A stretch of 20,046 bases of DNA, taken from Chitinophagaceae bacterium UBA7600. Its GTDB lineage: Bacteria; Bacteroidota; Bacteroidia; Chitinophagales; Chitinophagaceae. Each line of letters opens with the position of its first letter. The stretch's first letter is position 1. Where the stretch lies: positions 1 to 20,046 of the forward strand of contig DLKC01000072.1 in the NCBI GenBank assembly GCA_002478885.1, read 5' to 3'. Position numbers and translations under genes: made by a program. The notes under the pieces were generated by a model. That model had not been told where the DNA came from and made no database searches. It saw only the letters and a program-made list of their open reading frames with translations. Positions 6,107-13,381 of this stretch are shown piece after piece.

Positions 6107-9100
6107 ATGAAAACGATCACCTGCTTTATTGCCTTATGGCTCATGTTACCTTGTTTGCATGCACAGCCTTACCAATTGAATCTTTTGAAAGATATTAACC
6201 CGACTGGTTCATCTAATGCACGGGGCATGATAGCAATGAATGGCATCTACTATTTTAATGCCTACAGTTCCAATGAAGGTTTTGAATTGTGGCGTACCGA
6301 CGGAACAGCATCGGGCACTTTTATTGTAAAAGACATCAATCCCGGCAGTGCTGATGCCAGCACCAGTTTCTACCCTGTAAAGATGAACAACAGGATCTAT
6401 TTCCCCGCCACAACGGTAGCAAACGGAATGGAGTTATGGAGCAGTGACGGCACCGCGGCAGGCACTCAATTGGTTGCAGATGTAAACCCCGGCCCGACGG
6501 GCTCGTTTATCTTCCAAATGACCGTATACAACAACAAAGTTTATTTTGTTACCGATCACCCAACCTATGGATCTGAATTGTGGAGCAGCGACGGTACTGC
6601 AGCAGGCACCCAGATAGTAAAAGATATTAACCCCGGAACGGGTTCGTCGAATATTTCTTTGTCGACCCTGAACATTGTAAATGACAAGCTGGTATTTACA
6701 GCCAATGACGGAACAAACGGTTCTCGTTTATGGTGCTCGGATGGCACTGCAGCCGGAACGAAAATGATCAGCCCTTCCATGAATATATTTAACATTATTG
6801 GCGCCGGATCAACCACCATGAATAACAATATTTATTTCCCGGGCACTTCGGGAAACACACAATTATGGAGAAGTGATGGCACAGAAGCAGGTACGGTTAA
6901 AGTTGCTGATATTGTTTCTGTAACAGGCGGTTCCGGCATTAATAACCTTGTTACCGTAGGCAATAATATCTTTTTCAAAGTGGGCACTAAAGAATTGTGG
7001 AAAAGCGATGGTACAGCTGCAGGAACGGTACTCGTAAAAAATATGGAGCCCGTTTCAAACGGCGGAACTTTTGCCCCGGTTTATATGCTGGCCTATGATA
7101 ACAATACGCTACTTTTTACCTGCAATTACAGCAATTCATGGGATACCAATCCATGGGGTTGCGAGCTCTGGAAAAGTGACGGTACAGATGCAGGCACTTC
7201 GCTGGTGAAATCATTTAACAACCTATATGGTTCGACCGGTGTTACCCCAAATAGTTTTACCAGGTACAATGGCCGTTATTATTTTATGGCTTACAGCAGT
7301 TCCGGCTATTATGAGTTATGGAAGACTGATGCTACTGCAGCCGGTACATCAACTGTGAGAAATTTCCCACAACTGGATGGCAGCTTCCCTGAAGCCATAA
7401 CAGTTGCCAACGGTTTAATGTATTATGTAGGCTGGGGCGCCACAAACAGCAGCAACTATGGCCTATGGCAAAGTGACGGCAGCAGCGGAGGCACCGTGAA
7501 GATTGCTGAAACCGGCAGTGGCTGTACACAAAAGCCTGCCAATTTATTATTGTATCCTGATAAGGAAATTGTTTTTGCCACCGCGATTGAAAACTTTACA
7601 GGAAATTATTATGGAGAAGAGCCCTTTATTACTTCTTTACCTGCAAAGCCCGTTTGCACGCAAAACAATACGCCAGGTATTTCCATTAGTTCCAATGCGG
7701 CGGGGCCAGTTTGCCCGGGCACCTCTATCTCGTTTACTGCAACGACAGTATTTGGCGGACCAAACCCTGCTTTTCAATGGAAGAAAAACGGGACAAACAT
7801 CAGTTGGGCGACAGGTTCAACGTTTGCTATTCATTCACTAAACAATAACGACACTATCAGTTGCGTACTCAGCAGTAATGCAGATTGTATTACCGCCAAC
7901 ACGGCCAATAGCAATAAGATCATTGTACCGGTACTGACTGCTCCTGTTCCTGTAATTTCAACAAGCGGGCCAACGACATTTTGCCAGGGAGGCAGTGTTA
8001 CGCTTACGTCATCTGCAGCAAACAGTTATTTATGGAGCAATGGCGCAACAACCAGGAGTATTACCGTAAATACTGCAGGTAGCTACTCGGTTACTGTTAT
8101 CAATGCAAGTGGTTGCAAGGGAACGTCATCGTCAAAGGTTATTGCAATAAATCCGTTGCCGGTGCCAACAATTACCGCAGACGGGTTAACCACATTTTGC
8201 CAGGGAGGAAGTGTTACGCTCACTGCATCTGCAGCAAGCAGTTATTTATGGAGCAACGGCGCTACTACACAATCGACTACTGTTAGCAGTTCCGGGAATT
8301 ATCATGTTACGGTTACCAACGCATCGGGTTGCAGCGCATCGGCAACTCCGGTGGCTATAACTGTAAATCCACTTCCATCGCCTACAGTTACCGCAAACGG
8401 CCCGACGACCTTTTGTGAAGGCAACAGCGTTGAGCTGGTTTCTACAGCAGCGACCGGTTATACCTGGTACAATGATTTGAACCAGCCAATCTGGTACCAG
8501 CAAAATATTACTATAACAACTGCGGGAAGCTACCATGTAACAGCAGTTGATGCCAATGGCTGCCCTGGAAGTTCGGACGTTGTAGTTGTTTCAACCAATC
8601 CACAACCAACCCCCACCGTTACAGCCTCTGGCCCAACCGCATTCTGCCAGGGTGGAAGCGTAACACTCACTTCCTCTGCGGCCAACACTTACCTGTGGAG
8701 TAACGGTGCCAGCACAAGAAGCATTACAGTGAATACCGCCGGCAATTACAGCGTTACCGTAACCAATGCAAACGGATGTTCAGGGATTTCAGGCACTACA
8801 GCTGTTTTTGTATATGCACTGCCTTCCGCCACTATTACAGCATCGGGCCCTACCACCTTCTGCCAGGGTGGAAATGTGAGGCTTACCTCCTCCACCGCAA
8901 ACAGTTATTTATGGAGCAACGGAGCAACTACAAAAGCGATTTTAGTAAATACTACCGGCGATTACACCGTTACAGTTACTGATTTCAGTACTGGCTGTTC
9001 TGCCACATCTGTTGCCAAACCAGTTGTTGTAACCCCCCTTCCTGTTGTCACTATTACCGCTTCAGGACCTCTTACATTTTGCGAAGGAGGGTCGGTTACG

Positions 9101-10258
9101 CTCACATCTTCCACCGCAAGCAGTTACCTGTGGAGCACGGGAGCCACAACCAAAAGCATTATTGTAAGTGCAGCCGGCAATTATAATGTACAGGCAAAAA
9201 ATGATAACGGATGTGCAGGAGTATCTGCCGTTACAAAAGTTGTTGTAAATCCAATACCCAAGCCAACGGCAACAGCATCGGGCCCGACAACATTTTGCCA
9301 GGGGGGCAATGTAAAACTGACCTGCTCCGTAAACGGGACTTATTTATGGAGCAACGGGGCGACAACAAAAACAATAGCCGTCACCACAGCAGGAAACTAT
9401 AGTGTTACTGTTACCAGCAATGGTTGCCAGGGAATTTCTGCAAGTACGCCGGTAGTGGTAAACCCGTTGCCAACTACAAGCATCACCGCATCCGGCGCCA
9501 CAACAAATTTATGCCCGGGTGCAACAGTCACACTGTCAGCAGATGCAGGTTTTAAAAGCTATTTATGGAGCAATAGCGCGACAACAAGAAGCATTGTTGT
9601 AAATGCTCCAGGTAACTATTCTGTTGCCGTTACCAATGCCGGGAACTGCAGTGGAAATTCAGCCGTAACAAAGGTTGCCTATATTACCTGTCCTGCACCA
9701 AAAGCATTGAAAGCAACGCTTACTTCTGCAACCGCGGTCAGCCTTACCTGGTCCGCAGCAACCTGCAACGCCGGATACCAATTACAATACAAAGCATCAG
9801 GCGCGCCTACATTTACAACGGTAAACCTAACGTCGCCTTCCTATAGTATCAACAACCTCACGCAAGGCACCACTTACCAGTGGCAGGTTGCAACTATTTG
9901 CCAGGGAAGCCCGTTGATATTAAGCGCCTACACAACCGGCGGCAACTTTAGCACAGTAGCATCGCTTTATTCAATCAGCAAGCCCCGGCCAGGTGCAGGA
10001 TCACAAAACGGGGAAGAATTGTTTGGCGTTTCGGTAACGCCAAACCCGGCCTTTAATAACGCAATACTGCATGTCAATGGCACCGTTCAAAATGCAAGCG
10101 CCAGCATTATTGATTTATCAGGCCGTGTGTTGTGGAAGCGAAATCATATAACAGAAAAACAGGTGAGCCTTCCTGTTGAGCAACTTGCCCGCGGGGTGTA
10201 CTTCGTGAGCGTAACCAATAACAACGAAACACGGATGCTAAAACTGGTAAAGGAATAA
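6107..10258 (+). CDS. Giant modular secreted protein with type IX sorting domain (ELW-DGT repeats, Ig-like modules, FN3)
   Basis: A 1383-residue secreted protein. A signal peptide (cleavage likely after CLHA, residue 19) is followed by nine copies of an ELWxSDGTxAGT repeat (about residues 60-470), which probably form a beta-propeller-like region. A first Ig-like domain (about 525-610) precedes eight very similar modules of about 70-80 residues (about 612-1194), each with the pattern T-SGPTTFCQGG-VTLTSS, YLWSNGATT and GNYSVTVTN-GC. A fibronectin type III domain (about 1197-1285) and a type IX secretion sorting domain (about 1305-1383; VTPNPAFNNAILHV to LKLVKE) end the protein. Proteins of this build are exported by T9SS and act at or outside the cell surface, often in adhesion; no catalytic residues are apparent. 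Neighbouring modules are near-identical at DNA level. The likely promoter is the module at 5744-5811, giving a leader of about 290 bases. Confidence 0.92.
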   Translation: MKTITCFIALWLMLPCLHAQPYQLNLLKDINPTGSSNARGMIAMNGIYYFNAYSSNEGFELWRTDGTASGTFIVKDINPGSADASTSFYPVKMNNRIYFPATTVANGMELWSSDGTAAGTQLVADVNPGPTGSFIFQMTVYNNKVYFVTDHPTYGSELWSSDGTAAGTQIVKDINPGTGSSNISLSTLNIVNDKLVFTANDGTNGSRLWCSDGTAAGTKMISPSMNIFNIIGAGSTTMNNNIYFPGTSGNTQLWRSDGTEAGTVKVADIVSVTGGSGINNLVTVGNNIFFKVGTKELWKSDGTAAGTVLVKNMEPVSNGGTFAPVYMLAYDNNTLLFTCNYSNSWDTNPWGCELWKSDGTDAGTSLVKSFNNLYGSTGVTPNSFTRYNGRYYFMAYSSSGYYELWKTDATAAGTSTVRNFPQLDGSFPEAITVANGLMYYVGWGATNSSNYGLWQSDGSSGGTVKIAETGSGCTQKPANLLLYPDKEIVFATAIENFTGNYYGEEPFITSLPAKPVCTQNNTPGISISSNAAGPVCPGTSISFTATTVFGGPNPAFQWKKNGTNISWATGSTFAIHSLNNNDTISCVLSSNADCITANTANSNKIIVPVLTAPVPVISTSGPTTFCQGGSVTLTSSAANSYLWSNGATTRSITVNTAGSYSVTVINASGCKGTSSSKVIAINPLPVPTITADGLTTFCQGGSVTLTASAASSYLWSNGATTQSTTVSSSGNYHVTVTNASGCSASATPVAITVNPLPSPTVTANGPTTFCEGNSVELVSTAATGYTWYNDLNQPIWYQQNITITTAGSYHVTAVDANGCPGSSDVVVVSTNPQPTPTVTASGPTAFCQGGSVTLTSSAANTYLWSNGASTRSITVNTAGNYSVTVTNANGCSGISGTTAVFVYALPSATITASGPTTFCQGGNVRLTSSTANSYLWSNGATTKAILVNTTGDYTVTVTDFSTGCSATSVAKPVVVTPLPVVTITASGPLTFCEGGSVTLTSSTASSYLWSTGATTKSIIVSAAGNYNVQAKNDNGCAGVSAVTKVVVNPIPKPTATASGPTTFCQGGNVKLTCSVNGTYLWSNGATTKTIAVTTAGNYSVTVTSNGCQGISASTPVVVNPLPTTSITASGATTNLCPGATVTLSADAGFKSYLWSNSATTRSIVVNAPGNYSVAVTNAGNCSGNSAVTKVAYITCPAPKALKATLTSATAVSLTWSAATCNAGYQLQYKASGAPTFTTVNLTSPSYSINNLTQGTTYQWQVATICQGSPLILSAYTTGGNFSTVASLYSISKPRPGAGSQNGEELFGVSVTPNPAFNNAILHVNGTVQNASASIIDLSGRVLWKRNHITEKQVSLPVEQLARGVYFVSVTNNNETRMLKLVKE

Positions 10259-10267
10259 AGTGCAGAA

Positions 10268-10353
10268 GAAGTCGGGAAGACCGGAGTCTGAAAGCAATTT
10301 TTCGTAAGGAAATTGCTTTCGGGCTTTCCGGCTTTTGCTGAACTACGGACTAA
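10268..10353. repeat. GGAAG-CCGGAAG intergenic repeat, copy 3, with a hairpin between convergent genes
   Basis: The left part, GGAAGACCGGAGTCTGAAAG (10275-10294), and the right part, with GGCTTT, TTTTGCTGA and CGGACTAAT, follow the same order as in the element at 458-559. The centre is a strong hairpin: GAAAGCAATTT (10290-10300) / AAATTGCTTTC (10310-10320), 11 bp with a 9-base loop, extended by an outer CCGGA (10281-10285) / TCCGG (10327-10331). It lies between two genes that end towards each other and may work as a terminator in both directions, although no long T-run follows. Confidence 0.5.
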
Positions 10354-10355
10354 TT

Positions 10356-10408
10356 GCACAAGTGTGCGACGCAACAGGTGATGCCATCGTGCGCAAAAGC
10401 CGGGCACC
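10356..10408 (+). repeat. TGCGACGCAA intergenic repeat, copy C
   Basis: Plus orientation: GCACAAGTGTGCGACGCAAC, ending in AAAGCCGGGCACC. Core at 10365-10374. It ends 6 bases beyond the stop codon of the amidohydrolase gene and forms an inverted pair with copy D around that gene. Confidence 0.85.
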
Positions 10409-10414
10409 AAAAGA

Positions 10415-11881
10415 TCAATCCCGGTAGTTCAATGCGGGCTTGCGATCGCCAAGCAACGGAACGTATTTAAAATCGCTGCCCCTTTCGTGGTCAAATTCTG
10501 CTTTTGCTTTTGTGAGTAAGGAGGGATCCGTAAACAAATCAATCGCCGTAAGTGCCATTGTTTTCGCTGCGACCATCATGCCTTTTGTACCAATTTCGGT
10601 TCCATCGCAGGCAACTGCCTGCCAGCTGTGTGCGGGTGTTCCGGGAACCCATGTGGCGGCAGTCATACCGATCGTTGGCACGTTCCAGCTTACATCGCCC
10701 ACATCGGTGGATCCAAGCCCGTCTTTGTTTTCCATAAGGCTGTCGATGTTGGCGGCATTGTCGATTGGCGGCGCTTTGTACGCAAAGCTTGCCTGTAGTT
10801 TTGTGGCAAACGCTTTCTCCGTTTCGCTGTAAACAACGCCGCCTGTTTTCAGCAAGTTCTGCTGCATTGCCGCAGCGAGTGTTTTATTGATGAGCAGGTC
10901 ATAAGTGCCGCCGATTACTTCATAATCCATTTTTGTTTCGGTGCCCAGGGCTGCGCCCTGTGCAGCTTTTACCATGCGGTCGAAGATCTGCTGCACTACC
11001 TGCCTGTCGGGATGGCGCACATAGTAATATACTTCCGCAAAATCGGGAACCACATTAGGCGCCTTGCCCCCGTTTGTTATTACATAGTGGATGCGTGTTT
11101 CCTGCGGAATGTGTTCCCGCATCATATTTATCATATAATCCATCGACTCAACGGCATCAAGTGCGCTGCGCCCTTTTTCAGGGGCCATTGATGCATGCGA
11201 CGCAGTTCCATAAAAGCGGAACTTGGCTGATTTATTGGCCAGCGCACCGGATATATCGGTGGCATTTTTGTTCGCAGGATGCCAGTGGATCACTACATCA
11301 ACGCCGTTGAATAAGCCTGCACGAACCATGTACACTTTGCCGCTGCCGCCTTCTTCAGCGGGGCAGCCATATACTTTTACCGTCCCTTTTAATTTTCCCG
11401 ACGCGATCATCTTTTTTATTTCGATGCCGGCGGCGACCGATGCGGTACCAAAGAGATTATGCCCGCAGCCGTGGCCGGCAGTCTTTCCATCGATTGGCTT
11501 CTTTTCAGGAGTAGCTTCCTGCGCAAGACCGGGCAAAGCATCATATTCCGCAAGGATACCAATTACCGGGCTGCCGCTACCGTAGGTCGCAACGAATGCA
11601 GTGGGGATACCAGCGACCCCTTCTTCCAATGTAAAGCCACTGTCGCGAAGCGTATTTTTTAACAATGTGCTGCTTTTTACTTCCTTGTATCCGACCTCTG
11701 CAAAGTCCCAGATTTGCAGCGCAATATTTTTGTACGCATTGTAGCCTGATTGAATATCTGCAATGGCTTCAGACTTTAGCGCATCAGCGGGGCTGGGTTT
11801 TGTTTTGTTTTTCTTTTGTGCATGAACGTTGGTGAAGCTCAGTAATAAAACAAGTGCGATGGAATAGTTGCGCATAAGCAT
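10415..11881 (-). CDS. M20-family amidohydrolase, AbgB-like (aminobenzoyl-glutamate / amide hydrolase)
   Basis: A 488-residue zinc peptidase-like hydrolase of the M20D/AbgB group, which cleaves amide bonds of N-acyl or aminobenzoyl amino acids. Numbered from the ATG at 11881, the metal-site motif GHGCGHN is at 136-142 (C139, H141), GCPAEEGGSGK at about 173-183 (E176/E177) and VIHWHPANK at about 197-205 (H201), with the last metal histidine in AHSW (H418). NGGKAPNVVPDFAEVYYYVR marks the small lid domain. An N-terminal signal peptide (NYSIALVLLLSFTNVHAQ) sends it out of the cytoplasm, unlike the cytoplasmic E. coli AbgB. The ATG at 11875 is an equally good start; a longer form from 11896 would need TTG. 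The exact substrate is unknown. Monocistronic, and bracketed by repeat copies C and D. Confidence 0.9.
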   Translation of the reverse strand: MLMRNYSIALVLLLSFTNVHAQKKNKTKPSPADALKSEAIADIQSGYNAYKNIALQIWDFAEVGYKEVKSSTLLKNTLRDSGFTLEEGVAGIPTAFVATYGSGSPVIGILAEYDALPGLAQEATPEKKPIDGKTAGHGCGHNLFGTASVAAGIEIKKMIASGKLKGTVKVYGCPAEEGGSGKVYMVRAGLFNGVDVVIHWHPANKNATDISGALANKSAKFRFYGTASHASMAPEKGRSALDAVESMDYMINMMREHIPQETRIHYVITNGGKAPNVVPDFAEVYYYVRHPDRQVVQQIFDRMVKAAQGAALGTETKMDYEVIGGTYDLLINKTLAAAMQQNLLKTGGVVYSETEKAFATKLQASFAYKAPPIDNAANIDSLMENKDGLGSTDVGDVSWNVPTIGMTAATWVPGTPAHSWQAVACDGTEIGTKGMMVAAKTMALTAIDLFTDPSLLTKAKAEFDHERGSDFKYVPLLGDRKPALNYRD

Positions 11882-11910
11882 GATTAAGGTTTTCAAAAAT
11901 AGGGTTTTTA

Positions 11911-11968
11911 TTAACCCGGCTTTGGAACATCAATTAAGCTTTGCTTGCGTCGCACTCTTGTGCGTTCA
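11911..11968 (-). repeat. TGCGACGCAA intergenic repeat, copy D
   Basis: Minus orientation: TGAACGCACAAGAGTGCGAC then GCAAG, ending in AAAGCCGGGTTAA. Core (TTGCGTCGCA) at 11945-11954. It lies 30 bases upstream of the amidohydrolase start. Nothing else recognisable lies in the interval up to the promoter near 12104. Confidence 0.85.
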
Positions 11969-12103
11969 CCGCATTATTCCACAATTGCGGTTGAATGAAT
12001 GTTATAACGGCCTACATCTTCTGTTAAGAAATTAAAACATGCGTACGCCGAAACCGGGAAGCCATCCTGCCGCGTTAATAAATTATTATCTGCGGCGTAA
12101 ACG

Positions 12104-12132
12104 TTAATGATGATGGCTTTACTTTACATTTG
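12104..12132 (+). promoter_or_regulatory. Candidate promoter of the 129-residue gene
   Basis: TACATTTG at 12125-12132 matches TAnnTTTG exactly; a poor -33 box (TTA at 12104-12106) lies 18 bases before it. It would give a leader of about 20 bases to the ATG at 12157 and argues against the longer reading that starts with a TTG inside this box. Confidence 0.4.
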
Positions 12133-12156
12133 AAAAAAACTAAATCGAACAACCAT

Positions 12157-12546
12157 ATGCAGCCAACAACTTCAGTAATGGGCCTTCACCTCAGATGCCG
12201 TTTGTGGATCGCGGAAATGAACGCAGACATGACCGTATTGAGAATCTTTGATGATTATATTGATGAGATGTCTGAGAAAAAGAGCGGGCCGGAAGTGCGG
12301 GCAGGTATTAAACATTTCCAGGGAATGTTTGCGCAGTTCAGGAAAGACTCTGACGAGTTAAGGCATGAGCTGCATCTTTTAAAAATGCAGCTGGCAGCGC
12401 TGGCGCGTGATAATAAAGCCATCAACGATGTAACGGGTCTTGATGAGCACCAGGAAACCATCAAAAAAAGATACACTTCTTACCGCAAGGAATTTGACTC
12501 CGCAAAATATGAGTTCGATGTATTTGAAAACAAGTGGCTAAGTTAA
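12157..12546 (+). CDS. Predicted coiled-coil protein of unknown function (129 residues)
   Basis: I do not recognise a family. From the ATG at 12157 (MQPTTSVMG) the protein is almost wholly helical and charged, with heptad-like stretches (EVRAGIKHFQGMFAQFRKDS, then DELRHELHLLKMQLAALARD and HQETIKKRYTSYRKEFDSAK), so a cytoplasmic coiled-coil bundle is likely. There is no signal peptide or membrane segment. A TTG start at 12130 would add nine residues but sits in the -7 promoter box, so the ATG is preferred. An inverted repeat CCGCCG/CGGCGG (12548-12553, 12570-12575) just after the stop, with a T-run at 12591, could be a weak terminator. The next gene on the same strand starts 116 bases later. 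Confidence 0.65.
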   Translation: MQPTTSVMGLHLRCRLWIAEMNADMTVLRIFDDYIDEMSEKKSGPEVRAGIKHFQGMFAQFRKDSDELRHELHLLKMQLAALARDNKAINDVTGLDEHQETIKKRYTSYRKEFDSAKYEFDVFENKWLS

Positions 12547-12662
12547 TCCGCCGGTTCCGGATAGTGACGCGGCGGCAAGTTGCATCATCTTTTTATTGCT
12601 GCGGGATCATCTTCCGGATTCAAGCGAACTTGCCATGACCATATTTTCGTTAGCTTTAACCT

Positions 12663-13184
12663 GTGCCAAAAAAAGTAATTTCCATAAGCTTTATTTTTTT
12701 GTTGTTGCTTAATTCGGCTGCAATGTTGTTGTACTATTTCAGCGAGATGAGTTTGCACAAAATGGAGATGCGGGAATATATTGTTTCGAGGAAAGATTTT
12801 CAATCAAGCCTGCTTACGGTTTTTGAACCGGGTGACAATTTTGAACTCGTAAACAAAGACGAAATAAGCAGTGACGGTAAGATGTACGATATTGTAAAAA
12901 TTGAAACGGTAAAAGGCCACACGGCATACTATGCTGTGAGCGATGACAAAGAAGACATCTTGATCTCGGATATTGCCAGACTTACGAAGCAGTTCCCGGA
13001 GAGCGGCCAACGGCAGGAGCATAGAATCACTATCCAGTTCTCCAAATTTGTCAGCGACATTCAACCTCTAATCTACCCCGATAACAGCTTTTTGATAACA
13101 GGGAAATATGGCTGTATCTCCCCTAACTATTTATCGCGCTCAAGAAATATTATAGTTCCTCCTCCAAAGATTTTTTTTTCCTGA
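12663..13184 (+). CDS. Membrane-anchored protein of unknown function upstream of the TonB receptor (173 residues)
   Basis: One N-terminal membrane helix (about residues 6-25, ISISFIFLLLLNSAAMLLYY) is followed by a periplasmic domain with FEPGDNFELVNKDEISSDGK, MYDIVKIETVKG, AYYAVSDDKEDILISDI and a C-terminal PPPKIFFS. The layout matches, from memory, a family of short unnamed Bacteroidota proteins often encoded just before TonB-dependent receptors: anchor, an E(F/L)--NGK-YD-VK strand pair, a DDKE segment and a proline-rich end. No function is known to me. The start is GTG at 12663; it is accepted because the anchor needs it. The receptor gene follows on the same strand after about 200 bases containing repeat copy E, so the two may be functionally linked. 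Confidence 0.7.
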   Translation: MPKKVISISFIFLLLLNSAAMLLYYFSEMSLHKMEMREYIVSRKDFQSSLLTVFEPGDNFELVNKDEISSDGKMYDIVKIETVKGHTAYYAVSDDKEDILISDIARLTKQFPESGQRQEHRITIQFSKFVSDIQPLIYPDNSFLITGKYGCISPNYLSRSRNIIVPPPKIFFS

Positions 13185-13250
13185 ACAGTGCCCGGCCATG
13201 TTTTTTCTCCAAAGTACGTTGTAAGCTTGTTGCTGCTTGAAATGATGCAG

Positions 13251-13300
13251 TAAAAGAGTGCGACGCAACGAGGACGCCCTGTAATTGAAAGCCGGGTACA
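13251..13300 (+). repeat. TGCGACGCAA intergenic repeat, copy E
   Basis: Plus orientation: TAAAAGAGTGCGACGCAACG, ending in GAAAGCCGGGTACA. Core at 13259-13268. It stands before the TonB receptor gene and forms an inverted pair with copy F around it. Confidence 0.85.
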
Positions 13301-13347
13301 TCACTGTTCCTTTTCTCCTCACCCGGTGTATTAGCACTTTACATTAT

Positions 13348-13363
13348 GCAGCGTGCATGCTGC
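13348..13363. promoter_or_regulatory. Palindromic operator candidate in front of the TonB receptor gene
   Basis: GCAGCGTGCATGCTGC is a 16-bp palindrome with only one symmetric pair mismatched (GCAGC-n-TGCA-n-GCTGC). It lies 18 bases before the preferred start at 13382 and just after a TTTACATT sequence (13338-13345), which is a poor fit to a -7 box. The position suits a repressor site, but chance and secondary structure in the leader are alternatives. Confidence 0.3.
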
Positions 13364-13381
13364 AAAAAATATTTCTGCGTT

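Noticed and set aside
6565..9402. Several open frames of 60-110 codons inside the giant secreted-protein gene on both strands
   Set aside because: They are shadows of the repetitive coding sequence; the long frame is continuous, with signal peptide, repeats and sorting domain.
11185..11200. TGCGACGCAG, nine of ten bases of the repeat core, inside the amidohydrolase gene
   Set aside because: It is coding sequence within a conserved protein, and none of the flanking blocks (ACAAG, GCCGGG) are present.
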